Positions 1 to 9,012 are shown, counted from the first letter of the stretch. The stretch: DNA of 40,693 bases from Thermoplasmatales archaeon (GCA_020350365.1 CP070712.1:157609-198301); one strand, 5' to 3'. A program made the numbers and translations. The notes: generated by a model from the sequence alone, not told the origin.

Positions 1-20
1 ATTAGGATATTCTTATGCAT
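1..20 (-). CDS. NosD-like beta-helix protein, first 20 nt only
   Basis: The first 20 bases are the start of a minus-strand gene that continues to the left of the window. The 20-mer is identical to 6179-6198, the start of the beta-helix gene at 5095-6198, and encodes MHKNIL plus two bases. The start codon would be at 18-20, only 12 nt after the stop of the gene at 33-869, so the two may be co-transcribed. The sequence identity is directly visible. That the full gene is another NosD-like paralogue is inferred from this very short match. Confidence 0.6.
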
Positions 21-32
21 ATTTCATCTTAT

Positions 33-869
33 CTAGGGATGCTCCCTTTGTAAACCAACCTTTAAAGCAAATCCAATATAATTCTTGTTAATCTTTAAAC
101 CAGAAAAACCAACTATTCCTCTTAATCTGTTATCAAACAAGAATCCATCCCAACCAAGTGAACCATAAAAAGAACCAGACCAAGATTTAGCGCCACTCAT
201 ACCATATGTAGTTATATTCCCATAAGCTGGATAGTAAACCCAATAACCTAAATCAACCATTCTTTCAATCCCAAAACTTACACTTTGGGATATTGCAATG
301 GGTTTGATATGTACATAGAGGCTGAAAATAAACCACACAATGTAAAGAAAAGAAGATTCAAAAGACGTTAAAAAGTCAAATAACATAGGTCTTGTAAAAC
401 TCGTTAAGTTGATCCATTCTCCCGCTACAAAGCAAAATGAATTATGATATTCATCAATTGAATCATCCGCCTTAAAAAGATTCTTCTTTTTATTAAGGTA
501 GTTATTCATATTATAAAATCCTGTAACCAATCTTTGAGCCTGTTTAACGGATAATCCACCAAGCAATCCAAACTTATCTAGCTCAACCACTGCTTCCTTG
601 AACACCTTCTCAGCTTCTTCTCTTGATTCAGCAGTGCTTAATTGTTCTCTAATAGAATCAAACAAAGCATCTAACTCTTCTGCTTCCTCTTGAGTCATCT
701 TAACTGAATGTTTCCTTCCTATACCTGTAAATTCAGATGTGATATTGATATATTCTACATTATTATCATTTGGTATAATATCTGCAATTGCAGGTTGTAT
801 CCCAACACCAATAAACAGGACTATAACTCCAACTACCAGACCCTTATTCAATACAGGATTTCCTTTCAT
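33..869 (-). CDS. Secreted protein, unnamed N-terminal family shared with 971-3091
   Basis: This 278-residue protein has a Sec-type signal peptide (residues 1-29, ending PAIA). I do not recognise a named domain. Residues about 57-120 (start LDALFDSI, then GLLGGLSVKQAQ) line up with residues about 68-117 of the product of 971-3091 (CMFEELKY, then GLIPNGLSKDDV), and later segments (a short Cys-containing SFCFVAG block and a Gly/aromatic-rich GSLGWDGF block) also correspond. The two proteins therefore seem to share about 230 residues, with this one lacking the Ig/DUF2341/LamG extension. A hydrophobic stretch near residues 170-187 could be a membrane segment or a buried strand. The 5' leader and signal peptide are nearly identical to those of 971-3091 and 13633-14046, suggesting duplication. 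Promoter block at 905-922. Confidence 0.75.
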   Translation of the reverse strand: MKGNPVLNKGLVVGVIVLFIGVGIQPAIADIIPNDNNVEYINITSEFTGIGRKHSVKMTQEEAEELDALFDSIREQLSTAESREEAEKVFKEAVVELDKFGLLGGLSVKQAQRLVTGFYNMNNYLNKKKNLFKADDSIDEYHNSFCFVAGEWINLTSFTRPMLFDFLTSFESSFLYIVWFIFSLYVHIKPIAISQSVSFGIERMVDLGYWVYYPAYGNITTYGMSGAKSWSGSFYGSLGWDGFLFDNRLRGIVGFSGLKINKNYIGFALKVGLQREHP

Positions 870-904
870 TTTCTCTTCTCCCTCAATATTTTACATCCAT
901 TGTT

Positions 905-922
905 GGATATTTAAATGTTACA
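905..922 (-). promoter_or_regulatory. Shared island promoter, copy 1
   Basis: On the minus strand this reads TGTAACATTTAAATATCC. TTTAAATA is an archaeal TATA box about 43 nt upstream of the start at 869, which leaves a short leader containing the ribosome binding site GAGGGAG. The TGTAACA block immediately upstream of the TATA box is at the BRE position and is repeated in the other island promoters. Confidence 0.7.
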
Positions 923-970
923 AATAACTGATAGACATGTAAACAAAGCATTATTTTATTAGATAAACAT

Positions 971-3091
971 CTATGAAGCTGTTTCCTCAGGACCAATATT
1001 ATAGAAGTTTGATGGATCATTCTGATTATTATATTCAGTTGAAATCCAAGAAGGACTTCGTGCAATATTAGAAACACGAAGTTCATCCAAAAAGCCATCC
1101 CAATATCCCTCAATACCAGCATCGGGATCCTCAGCACCAATAATAAAAACATCTGTACCATCACTACAACTTCCAAGATTACTAACGTCAATTATCTCAG
1201 ATTGAAGTTGTCCATTTTTGTAAATATACATACAGCGATTATTTCTATCTAAAACCCCACAAATATGATACCAGGTATGTAAATCAAATGGACTATCTGT
1301 TTTAACACCACGTGCAGGAACAGTGTTATCAGAACACCAAAAGCCACCTATTTTAGGATAATTTATATTATTCTCTTCAAATAGTCTCATTGCAACATAA
1401 TAACCAGTCATACCTTCCATAGTACTCATGATAACATTCCACTTATTTATCGAATGAGTTTCAACCTTAATCCAGGCAGAAAAAGTAGTATCGTCATACA
1501 ACCCAATCTCATAAGTCCCAGCGGCATCAATAAATGCTTCATCAGTACGTTCAAAATCTTGTGCTTTTCCAATTTTACCACTTGAAACCTCTAATGGAAT
1601 ATTATTAGATCTCTTGTTACCTGTATTATTATTAAATGTACTATCACTTATTGTTAATACAGTCTTATCGTTCATATGCCAAACAGCTTCAAAATTTTCA
1701 TCCCATACAAGTTCAGGAGATTGTTGATCACCACAAAAAGGATTACCATAATACATATAAAAATCAGTATCAACAGAAGAAGAAAGACCTAGAACATTCA
1801 CCCAACAAACAAGCTCACCACTAGAACCATCATAAGACTCAATCTCATGATACAACTTAGAAGCAACACCAGAACCATCCATAAACAAAACATCATCACC
1901 ATCAACCTGAGCCTTAACCCTCAAATCAGAATCAACCAAACTAACAAGCACAGGAAAATCAGAAAGATCACCATCAACCATATCATGATCTATTGTTATC
2001 TTCTTACGATACTGCCATCCTTCATCAAAAGGATCAAAAGGAGGCCCAGCCTCAGTAATAAAACCAAACTGCTTCTCAACAGTATTCGTACCATCAGAAA
2101 CCCTAACCGTCCAACTATACAACTTATCAACCTCAAGACCAGCTACAGGTATCGAATAAACACCATCATTCTTTAGATGACCTTCACCAGACCCAATATC
2201 AGGATCTGTCGTAACCCAATAACTCATACGATCACCATCAGGATCACTAATACGAAAACTAAGCTCAGACAAAGAAACAGGAACCTCAGATGTACCATGA
2301 GATGGATTTTCATTAGAAATAATAGGTTTCTGGTTTTCTGGATATACTGCAACACTATCTGCTCCAACGATTGCCAACAAAGCATAACCACCAAAACCAA
2401 AAACAGCAGGTTCACCAGGGAAAGCCCAAGTAAGACCTACACCCATAAAACCCAAGGCAATACCAAATTGAGCACCATGTGCAATATAACCATTTCCTGT
2501 GAAGATATTTGCAGCGGTTACCAAGCCATCCGCTGACCATATAGTTGCTAAACGTGGTCTAGGAAACATAATAGGCGGGAAGATGAATCCACTACCTCCA
2601 CCAGCAAGACTACAAAACAATGCAGAACCAATATTAAGAAATGGACCTGGAAGAATACTATTTCGAATAGTTGAGCTACTAGAGCTTGGAACAACATCCT
2701 TTGCAATTGGATTATCCTCTTTCAATCCTAGCCAATTTGGATTCAATAATGAAAATACATCATCCTTTGATAAACCATTAGGAATAAGTCCATTCACATT
2801 TAAGATTTCTACAAAATTATATTTCAAAACTTTTGTTTCATCACTTGTAGGTTCACTTGTTATCTTATATTTTAACTCTTCAAACATACAAGAAATATCT
2901 TTAGCTATATCAGTTGATAATTCAACCTTACAATTATTTGACCCTGTTTTATCAAAAGTATAAAAAGTAAGAGATAAAGTATCCTGTACATCATTATAAT
3001 CCCCCGCAATAATTGGGACAACACCGGCTCCAATAAATAATAATATAACTCCAACTACAAGAGACTTATACAATACAGGATTTCCTTTCAT
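971..3091 (-). CDS. Secreted multidomain protein: unnamed domain, Ig-like, DUF2341, LamG-like
   Basis: This 706-residue protein has a signal peptide (1-29). Residues 60-245 are the domain shared with the product of 33-869. Residues 255-346 look like an Ig/fibronectin-type domain (NQKPIISNENP, then SDPDGDRMSYWV). Residues 358-445 match the DUF2341 pattern (WQYRKKITID, FPVLVSL, FYMYYGN). Residues 470-700 look like a concanavalin/LamG fold (VWHMND, FSAWIKV, WYHICGVLD, DELRVSN), the usual partner of DUF2341. No catalytic motif is visible, so I infer an adhesive or carbohydrate-binding surface protein. It lacks the IPRxR/ERF tail found in its PKD neighbours. Start chosen at the ATG after leader GAGGGAGAAGAGAAA. 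Its promoter overlaps the stop codon of the next upstream gene. Confidence 0.85.
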   Translation of the reverse strand: MKGNPVLYKSLVVGVILLFIGAGVVPIIAGDYNDVQDTLSLTFYTFDKTGSNNCKVELSTDIAKDISCMFEELKYKITSEPTSDETKVLKYNFVEILNVNGLIPNGLSKDDVFSLLNPNWLGLKEDNPIAKDVVPSSSSSTIRNSILPGPFLNIGSALFCSLAGGGSGFIFPPIMFPRPRLATIWSADGLVTAANIFTGNGYIAHGAQFGIALGFMGVGLTWAFPGEPAVFGFGGYALLAIVGADSVAVYPENQKPIISNENPSHGTSEVPVSLSELSFRISDPDGDRMSYWVTTDPDIGSGEGHLKNDGVYSIPVAGLEVDKLYSWTVRVSDGTNTVEKQFGFITEAGPPFDPFDEGWQYRKKITIDHDMVDGDLSDFPVLVSLVDSDLRVKAQVDGDDVLFMDGSGVASKLYHEIESYDGSSGELVCWVNVLGLSSSVDTDFYMYYGNPFCGDQQSPELVWDENFEAVWHMNDKTVLTISDSTFNNNTGNKRSNNIPLEVSSGKIGKAQDFERTDEAFIDAAGTYEIGLYDDTTFSAWIKVETHSINKWNVIMSTMEGMTGYYVAMRLFEENNINYPKIGGFWCSDNTVPARGVKTDSPFDLHTWYHICGVLDRNNRCMYIYKNGQLQSEIIDVSNLGSCSDGTDVFIIGAEDPDAGIEGYWDGFLDELRVSNIARSPSWISTEYNNQNDPSNFYNIGPEETAS

Positions 3092-3130
3092 TTTCTCTTC
3101 TCCCTCAATATTTTAAATCTGATAATTGTT

Positions 3131-3144
3131 ATTTAAATGTTACA
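3131..3144 (-). promoter_or_regulatory. Shared island promoter, copy 2
   Basis: The minus strand reads TGTAACATTTAAAT followed by AAC, a close variant of the common block. The TATA box is about 42 nt upstream of the start at 3091. The TAA inside TGTAACA is also the stop codon of the upstream gene (3140-4135). Confidence 0.65.
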
Positions 3145-4135
3145 AAAATAAAGACAGTCGTATTTCTAGCAATGAGAAACGTTCCAAAAACCAATATAAC
3201 AAGGAAATAGATGTTTCTCTGTTTCTTGGTATATTTACCTCAAAAGATGCCCAGTTGCTTTCCATATTACAGGTGTCTTTTACTTTTGCTTTAATAATAT
3301 AGGTACCTTCTTCTTCCCATCTGTGACTGCGGGTAATTTCATGAGAAGATCCAAAAGGTCCGATCCACTCATCAATATAGTCATCACCCCAGTCAATGTA
3401 ATAATAAAGGTCATCATCATCCGGGTCATTTGATATAAATTTGAAATCATAGTAAATCCCAGTTTTTCCATTCTTAGGGCCGCTTATAGTTGGCGAATAT
3501 GGTGCAAGATTGTTATAATATGTTATAAAACAACAATCACTAGAGTACACATTATGCCAAGACCCATAATTGAAAATATGTACCATTCCTCGATCATATG
3601 GATTGCTTGGATTGGTATACCAGCAATAAATTGGTTCATCACCATGCCCACCATCACCCTCACATACCAAATAATATGTCTTATCAACCTGAACCTCTAT
3701 ATCAGTAAAATCAAATTCATTCCACCCGTCTATTACCTGATTACCTGATTTTGTAACCTTTAATAAATCAACACCATTGAGATTATCCCTCAAGCAAAAT
3801 TCCAAATCATAATCTGGAACACCATTATACCTAAAAATTTTCAGATCCACTTTTGAAAGTCTTTCAACACTAGGTTTAAAAGACTGTGCAACGAATTGAC
3901 CATAGTTTATATTGTATCCAGAAACACCATGGGTTGTCTGCTGTTGATCAATATATTCTCCTTTTGCAATATCAAACTCATTTCTAATATTTAATTGATG
4001 ATTAAAAAATGATATATCTCCAAATTCATCTGAGCTAACATTTTTGGTATTATTAACACCTGATGCAACAACTGTTCCAAAAAATAAAACAATTATTCCA
4101 AAAACCAGCATCTTTTTTAATAAATTATAATACAT
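3140..4135 (-). CDS. Secreted PKD protein with ERF-type C-terminal tail
   Basis: This 331-residue protein has a signal peptide ending near residue 25. Residues about 45-205 form a beta-rich domain I cannot name (AQSFKPSVERLSKVDLKI, YYLVCEGDGG), reminiscent of jelly-roll or choice-of-anchor type domains. A single PKD domain follows at about 213-300 (SNDPDDDD, YYIDWGDD, EEEGTYIIKAKVKD). Residues 302-331 are the common tail: IPRNR, then an amphipathic helix with FLERFSLLE. This tail is slightly degenerate compared with the others (LEIRLSLFL). I infer a cell-surface protein whose tail serves for retention or assembly; its function is unknown. The stop codon sits inside the next gene's promoter. 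Confidence 0.8.
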   Translation of the reverse strand: MYYNLLKKMLVFGIIVLFFGTVVASGVNNTKNVSSDEFGDISFFNHQLNIRNEFDIAKGEYIDQQQTTHGVSGYNINYGQFVAQSFKPSVERLSKVDLKIFRYNGVPDYDLEFCLRDNLNGVDLLKVTKSGNQVIDGWNEFDFTDIEVQVDKTYYLVCEGDGGHGDEPIYCWYTNPSNPYDRGMVHIFNYGSWHNVYSSDCCFITYYNNLAPYSPTISGPKNGKTGIYYDFKFISNDPDDDDLYYYIDWGDDYIDEWIGPFGSSHEITRSHRWEEEGTYIIKAKVKDTCNMESNWASFEVNIPRNRETSISLLYWFLERFSLLEIRLSLFL

Positions 4136-4176
4136 ATTTTTTCCTCCCTCAAATCTGTGAATATAATCTAATATAT

Positions 4177-4193
4177 GATATTTAAATGTTACA
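4177..4193 (-). promoter_or_regulatory. Shared island promoter, copy 3
   Basis: The minus strand reads TGTAACATTTAAATATC. The TATA box lies about 47 nt upstream of the start at 4135, and a GAGGGAGG-type ribosome binding site lies between them. Confidence 0.7.
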
Positions 4194-4198
4194 ATCTA

Positions 4199-5098
4199 TC
4201 ATATGTCATATTGTTCCTTTGCTGGACGTAAATCATATGTAGTCCAAGGACTTGTTTTATCAAGAAAAACCCAGTACCTTGTTCCCTTAATTGGCCTTGG
4301 ACCTAAGGAAGACCAATCATCCCAATAATTCCTAAAATATAAGTTATACGATGATTTATTGAAATATATATGATCAGGATTATTTAAAAAATTATTTTTT
4401 GTAATTATATTCAAAAAGGACGATTTGATGAAAATTCCATGGAGAAAATTATTTCTAAAGGTATTTTTTGTAATTTTATTTTTTATTGCACCAATCAACC
4501 AAATTCCTTTCCCACAATTTTCAATGATGTTACCAGTAATAATATTCCCATTTGAGCTAAATAAACCTATTCCATAGTCCCTATATTCAATAGAATTTTC
4601 TAGTTGATTATTCAAAATCATATTGTTTGAGGATATATCTAAAGCAATGCAAACTGAATAACATGAAAAAATATTATCAGAAATAATACTATTATTTAAG
4701 GTTCCATATAATCCAACCTCTCCACCTCGAACAGTAAAGTGTTCTATAGAAAATTCATTAGCATGAGCTTCTATGATTATATAAACGAAGGCATCAATAA
4801 TTGTTGTCTCTTTATTTTCCCCAATTAGATTGATTGATTTCTCTATTATTAATGATTCATAATACGGTGATGAATCATCATATACAAAAACAGTATCACC
4901 ATCATTTGCATCATCTATTGCATCCTGTATTTTTGTATAGTTACCAGGTCCTGTTCCACCAACATAAAGAGTATTACCAGAATTGAGTGGTATAGAAGAT
5001 TTCTTCACATAATCAATTGCAACTGATGGAGTAATACATGTTCCCAGAAAAAGGAATGTTATTCCAAAACATAGTAGGATTTCTTTCTTCAAACTCAT
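4199..5098 (-). CDS. Secreted NosD-like right-handed beta-helix protein
   Basis: This 299-residue protein has a signal peptide (about 1-27, ITFLFLGTCITPSVAID). The body begins with the usual entry motif of archaeal NosD/pectate-lyase-like helices (YVGGTGPGNYTKIQDAIDDA, then NDGDTVFV). It continues with repeated PbH1-type rungs (NSIISDNIF, NGNIITGNII, KNKITKNTF, LNIITKNNF) and ends with a YWDDW...GPRPIKG...DLRPAKEQYDI cap. No catalytic residues can be assigned, and many such archaeal proteins are presumed carbohydrate-binding or structural. Its ATG overlaps the stop of the upstream paralogue at 5095-6198 as ATGA, so the two are translationally coupled. The identical signal peptide core and matching C-terminal cap show they are tandem duplicates. 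Confidence 0.85.
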   Translation of the reverse strand: MSLKKEILLCFGITFLFLGTCITPSVAIDYVKKSSIPLNSGNTLYVGGTGPGNYTKIQDAIDDANDGDTVFVYDDSSPYYESLIIEKSINLIGENKETTIIDAFVYIIIEAHANEFSIEHFTVRGGEVGLYGTLNNSIISDNIFSCYSVCIALDISSNNMILNNQLENSIEYRDYGIGLFSSNGNIITGNIIENCGKGIWLIGAIKNKITKNTFRNNFLHGIFIKSSFLNIITKNNFLNNPDHIYFNKSSYNLYFRNYWDDWSSLGPRPIKGTRYWVFLDKTSPWTTYDLRPAKEQYDI

Positions 5099-6198
5099 AC
5101 CTCTATATCATATGGTTCTTTTGCAGGACGCCGATCAAAGATAAACCATGGTATATAATATTCATTGAAAGGAAGAACTCCAGGTATAATCTTCGGACCA
5201 ATACCAATCCAGGTATCCCAATAATTCTCTATCCATCCTTTTTTCCTAAATATATTCAAAATCATATTAATAAATCCAAATAATTTTCCCCACCAATATC
5301 CACTTCGGCTGTAATTTTTAAAATTATTTTTTGTAATAATATTTTCAAAGGCCAAAAAATCTGCATCACAAATCCCCACAGAACAACTTTCAATGTCATT
5401 ACCATAAATAATATTATAATCACCTTCTAAACGAATTCCACAACCACATCGTTTTATCATATTACCTGAAACATTTTGCAATTCACCATTCATCCAAATA
5501 CCCATTTTAAGACAATCTGTTATAACATTTCCTGATATGATACAACTCCCTTTATGAGCATAGAATACAGGGTTATATACTAATGAAACATAAATTCCAT
5601 AATTATAACAATCACTTATATAATTATTAATAATCGTAATATTGTTAGTAATTCCACCATGAGCAACAAGAATCCCTGAACTTGAATTACGAATAATACA
5701 ATTTGAAATCATTAAATCTGATATGTTAATCCATTCAAGTTCATCAGGCCATTCGGTTCCAACCCAAATACATGCAAACTTATACGAAATATTCGTCCAT
5801 GAGTTTTCAATTATAAAATTAGAGACAGTTATATTACTTTCAATTAACTTAACGACATAAGTTGTTCCATCACCTATAATAATAGGTTTTCCGGTATCAT
5901 TTCCCCCTCCAAGTTCATGAGGTATACCAAGAAGTGTAATGTTATCTTTTATTATTCTAATCACTTGTTCAAGATAAGTCCCACTATACACCTCTATAGT
6001 ATCACCCGGGTTTGCAAAACTTAAAGCATCTTTTATAGAGGTATAGTCTCCATCGCCCTCATCATCTACAGTGATTACAGTCTTATCAGATATAGGTATA
6101 GAAGCATTCCTTACATTATCAATCGCAACTGATGGAGTAATACAGGTTCCCAGAAAAAGGAATGTTATTCCAACAGCTATTAGGATATTCTTATGCAT
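5095..6198 (-). CDS. Secreted NosD-like right-handed beta-helix protein
   Basis: This 367-residue paralogue of the downstream neighbour has a signal peptide at 1-26 (same FLFLGTCITPSVAID core). The entry motif is DDEGDGDYTSIKDALSFANP, followed by GDTIEVYSGTY. Beta-helix rungs rich in N and I (NFIIENSW, NCIIRNSSSGI, IIGNVI-like turns) run to about residue 300, and the cap is ENYWDTW...GPKIIPG...DRRPAKEPYDIEV. It follows the DNRLRE gene (6217-7278) by 18 nt with no obvious promoter between, so 7278 to 4199 is probably one operon driven from 7315-7332. Its first 20 bases recur exactly at the left window edge. Role: presumed surface or exported carbohydrate-associated protein (inference). Confidence 0.85.
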   Translation of the reverse strand: MHKNILIAVGITFLFLGTCITPSVAIDNVRNASIPISDKTVITVDDEGDGDYTSIKDALSFANPGDTIEVYSGTYLEQVIRIIKDNITLLGIPHELGGGNDTGKPIIIGDGTTYVVKLIESNITVSNFIIENSWTNISYKFACIWVGTEWPDELEWINISDLMISNCIIRNSSSGILVAHGGITNNITIINNYISDCYNYGIYVSLVYNPVFYAHKGSCIISGNVITDCLKMGIWMNGELQNVSGNMIKRCGCGIRLEGDYNIIYGNDIESCSVGICDADFLAFENIITKNNFKNYSRSGYWWGKLFGFINMILNIFRKKGWIENYWDTWIGIGPKIIPGVLPFNEYYIPWFIFDRRPAKEPYDIEV

Positions 6199-6216
6199 AG
6201 TAAATCTTATTATTTT

Positions 6217-7278
6217 CTATTCAGGATATATTAATTCAACACCAATTGCTATACCATTTAAATGTATCAGCTCACACCGGGGATCATAATAATAGGTAAA
6301 AAGCCCTAAGAATTTATCCACTCTTAATTCAACAAATTCATCATCAAAACTATCTAAAAGGAAAATATCCCATCGAATATATGGAAATTTATATATACGG
6401 AGATAATTAAATTTTTTTGGAATAATCTTAATATCCTTATAAATTCCATTATAACTTCTTTGACGTAACAGTCCAAGAAGCTTAAATTCATGTGTTACAT
6501 TAAACTCCATTTCAATAATATCACTTCTGTTATAGATAGCAAGAATACTAACTAGAGATGGATAATCATTGTCTGTTCTATAATGCTCATTTTTTGCTCT
6601 TGATTTTGTTGAATGAACTTCAAGATAAGGATGATAATCTTCATCATCACAATCTTTTGAATAAAAATATGCTGCTGGAATATTATGGGTTCCCCAATAT
6701 GTTTCATCCATTATTTTCCATCCAAAATTAGCATTCTCATCTTTATGAAAAAATATTACATCTTCAGTTAAATCAATAGTCATCCAGGTATCAATATAAT
6801 CTGGAACATTTGCAGAAGAACTAGCCGTATCTTCAACTTCTGGCTGATTATTAAACGTGATCGTATCTTCAGACCAATCCTCTTTTACCCTATATACTGT
6901 TAAAGGTCTACCTTCTGGATTATTTTCAGTCCATGCGTAATAATAAAGATATAGCGTAGCAGAATCAATTCTATGATTCTCAGGTATATTAGAAATATCA
7001 AATTTTATGAACGTATCACATCCCCAATCTGGTGTTGCTCCATACCTATTACTTACAGTAACAAATCCATTATTTCCATAATTTGTATCAGGGAAACGTC
7101 GAACTACTTTAGAATCATCAGTTGGATAAAAATTCTCGATTGTATCATCAGGATTTTCGATAGAAATTAATATATCATTTGTCTGAATATTTGTGTTTAA
7201 AGCAGATACAGAGCTTACTCCAAACAACAATATTATTGTTACTAAAACCAGCGTCTTTTTTAATAAATAATTACTCAT
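6217..7278 (-). CDS. Secreted DNRLRE/CBM96-type protein
   Basis: This 353-residue protein has a signal peptide (1-26). Residues about 50-220 match the DNRLRE (disaggregatase-related, CBM96-like) fold. The signs are FYPTDDSKVVRRFPDTNYG, then a TFIKFDISNIP strand, SATLYLYYYAWT, WSEDTITFNNQP and FGWKI. This family is known from methanosarcinal disaggregatase and other surface polysaccharide-binding proteins, so binding to extracellular polysaccharide is likely. The last about 120 residues (from YRTDNDYPSL on) are an extra domain I do not recognise. It lacks a PKD domain and the ERF tail. First gene of a likely three-gene operon with the two beta-helix proteins. Confidence 0.8.
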   Translation of the reverse strand: MSNYLLKKTLVLVTIILLFGVSSVSALNTNIQTNDILISIENPDDTIENFYPTDDSKVVRRFPDTNYGNNGFVTVSNRYGATPDWGCDTFIKFDISNIPENHRIDSATLYLYYYAWTENNPEGRPLTVYRVKEDWSEDTITFNNQPEVEDTASSSANVPDYIDTWMTIDLTEDVIFFHKDENANFGWKIMDETYWGTHNIPAAYFYSKDCDDEDYHPYLEVHSTKSRAKNEHYRTDNDYPSLVSILAIYNRSDIIEMEFNVTHEFKLLGLLRQRSYNGIYKDIKIIPKKFNYLRIYKFPYIRWDIFLLDSFDDEFVELRVDKFLGLFTYYYDPRCELIHLNGIAIGVELIYPE

Positions 7279-7314
7279 CTTTTATTCCTCCCTTCATAAA
7301 TTACATCAAATGTT

Positions 7315-7332
7315 GGATATTTAAATGTTACA
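7315..7332 (-). promoter_or_regulatory. Shared island promoter, copy 4
   Basis: The minus strand reads TGTAACATTTAAATATCC, preceded by TTAT. It is about 43 nt upstream of the start at 7278 and drives the probable DNRLRE plus two-beta-helix operon. Confidence 0.7.
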
Positions 7333-7375
7333 ATAACAAAAAGTTTGTGAATAAAAATAGAAGTAAAGAAAAAAA

Positions 7376-8977
7376 TTAAATAACTGTTACTGTGAAAAAT
7401 CCAACCATCAATCGTTTTCCAACATAACCTAGTTTATCTTTTGAAACTATAATTTTTTCATTTGAATTATATATCTTGAAACCAAAAGGATTGGATCCAA
7501 TTGAGACCACCATCTTTGCATTGAAAGAAATACTGTCTTGACCTGTGGTACGATTTGTGATTAGTCCTATTAGAAAAGATTCTCTTGGAATTGATACGTT
7601 TGAAAGTGCTTTATATGCATTTATTCGCCCTGTTCCAATATAATATGTTGAGTTGTAAGGGTCCACATTTTCACAGATATATGACTTAACATCATCAGGT
7701 AACAAGTAAGGGTTTTTTGATAAAATTAAAGCAGCAACACCGGCAACAAGTGGTGTCGAAAATGAGGTACCTGAGACAGATCTATAATAATTATACTCTG
7801 ATTTTATACTTGTTGTAAAAATTAAATTTCCTGGTGCAGCAATATCAACCCAATCACCATAATTACTACCTGATCCTGGGCCCCAATCATCCCCATCACA
7901 TCGTTCATCATGTTGATTTGTTGCTGCTACAGCAGTGACGTTTTCGTAAGCTGCGGGATAACATTTGGTTGATACATTGTGGTTGTGGGCACAGGCAATT
8001 AAAAACGCTCCTTTAGAATATGCGTAATCCACTGCATCCTTTACTATATTTGGGACTTGATAGGTTCCAAAACTCAAACTTATAATATCAGCTTCATTAT
8101 CAGCAGCATATATTATTCCTATTGCAATATCCTCCCAATACGAAACCCAAGTTTCACTAGCAATCTTTACAGGCATAATTTGGCAGTTCCAGCAGGCCCC
8201 GGCGCCACCTATACTGTTGTTGTTTATCATACCTGGTACTCCTGCACAAAGAGTACCATGGCCATGACCGTCCATTGGGTCAGAATTGTTATAGTAAAAA
8301 TCCCAACCTCGAATATCATCAATATATCCATTACTATCATCATCAATGCCATTATCAGGGATTTCATCTTCATTAATCCAGATTTTATCAGCAAGATCTG
8401 GATGAGTATAATTTATTCCTGAATCAACTATTGCTATGACAACGTCTGAACCCCCGGGTTCAATTTCCCATGCTTCTGGTGCATCGATATCACAATCAGG
8501 GGTCCCGTTCATTGGTGGCGAAGGCGGTGGTATGAAGTTCTGCCCAGTGTTATGTAGTGCCCATTGATAATCAAAATATTCATCATTTGGAATGATAGCA
8601 GGATAAACAACGCCATTTGGTTCAACATATAAAACATCTGGATTTAAGGAATAATCTTTTACAATAGACAATATGTCAGAGTTCTCTTTGACGTTTAAAA
8701 GGTATATATTATCAAGTATTGTATTTTCAGCTCTTCTGAAAATTTTCTTAATTGAATTCACCTGGTATTTTTCATTAAGTTTTAAAATATTTGGACTTTT
8801 AATAGTTGTGTCTTTAGTTAGTTTTACAATAAACTCTCCAGGTGCAAATTCCAGAGTTTCTATGTCTTCAAAAAACGCTCTTTTTTCATTTTTAATTCTG
8901 TTTATATTTCCAATTGCTGGGATAGCAGTGGAAATCAAAAGAATAAAAACAAATACTACTACCAATTTTTTCTTCAT
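7376..8977 (-). CDS. Secreted subtilisin-like serine protease (S8)
   Basis: This 533-residue protein has a signal peptide (1-22). An I9-like propeptide follows at about 42-120 (FAPGEFIVKLTKD, LLNVKENSD, LYVEPN). The peptidase domain covers 160-460. The triad is Asp185 (IAIVDSGINYTHPD), His240 (DGHGHGTLCAG, proteinase-K-like context) and Ser405 (SGTSFSTPLVAG). Asn332 is in the oxyanion position, but in an unusual ACAHNHN context instead of AAGN. A short beta-rich C-terminal domain (about 475-533: FLIGLITNRTTG, SISFNAKMVV, KLGYVGKRLMVGFF) follows, of unknown function. Such proteases mature surface proteins or digest external protein; the location within the surface island fits either. No ERF tail. 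Promoter block at 9013-9030. Confidence 0.93.
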   Translation of the reverse strand: MKKKLVVVFVFILLISTAIPAIGNINRIKNEKRAFFEDIETLEFAPGEFIVKLTKDTTIKSPNILKLNEKYQVNSIKKIFRRAENTILDNIYLLNVKENSDILSIVKDYSLNPDVLYVEPNGVVYPAIIPNDEYFDYQWALHNTGQNFIPPPSPPMNGTPDCDIDAPEAWEIEPGGSDVVIAIVDSGINYTHPDLADKIWINEDEIPDNGIDDDSNGYIDDIRGWDFYYNNSDPMDGHGHGTLCAGVPGMINNNSIGGAGACWNCQIMPVKIASETWVSYWEDIAIGIIYAADNEADIISLSFGTYQVPNIVKDAVDYAYSKGAFLIACAHNHNVSTKCYPAAYENVTAVAATNQHDERCDGDDWGPGSGSNYGDWVDIAAPGNLIFTTSIKSEYNYYRSVSGTSFSTPLVAGVAALILSKNPYLLPDDVKSYICENVDPYNSTYYIGTGRINAYKALSNVSIPRESFLIGLITNRTTGQDSISFNAKMVVSIGSNPFGFKIYNSNEKIIVSKDKLGYVGKRLMVGFFTVTVI

Positions 8978-9012
8978 ATTTATTGTCCTCCCAAATTTTT
9001 AATCCTTTAGTA

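Noticed and set aside
1636-2963. Plus-strand open frames within 971-3091
   Set aside because: They are antisense to a convincing multidomain secreted protein, lack ribosome binding sites and have low-complexity Asn/Ile/Thr composition.
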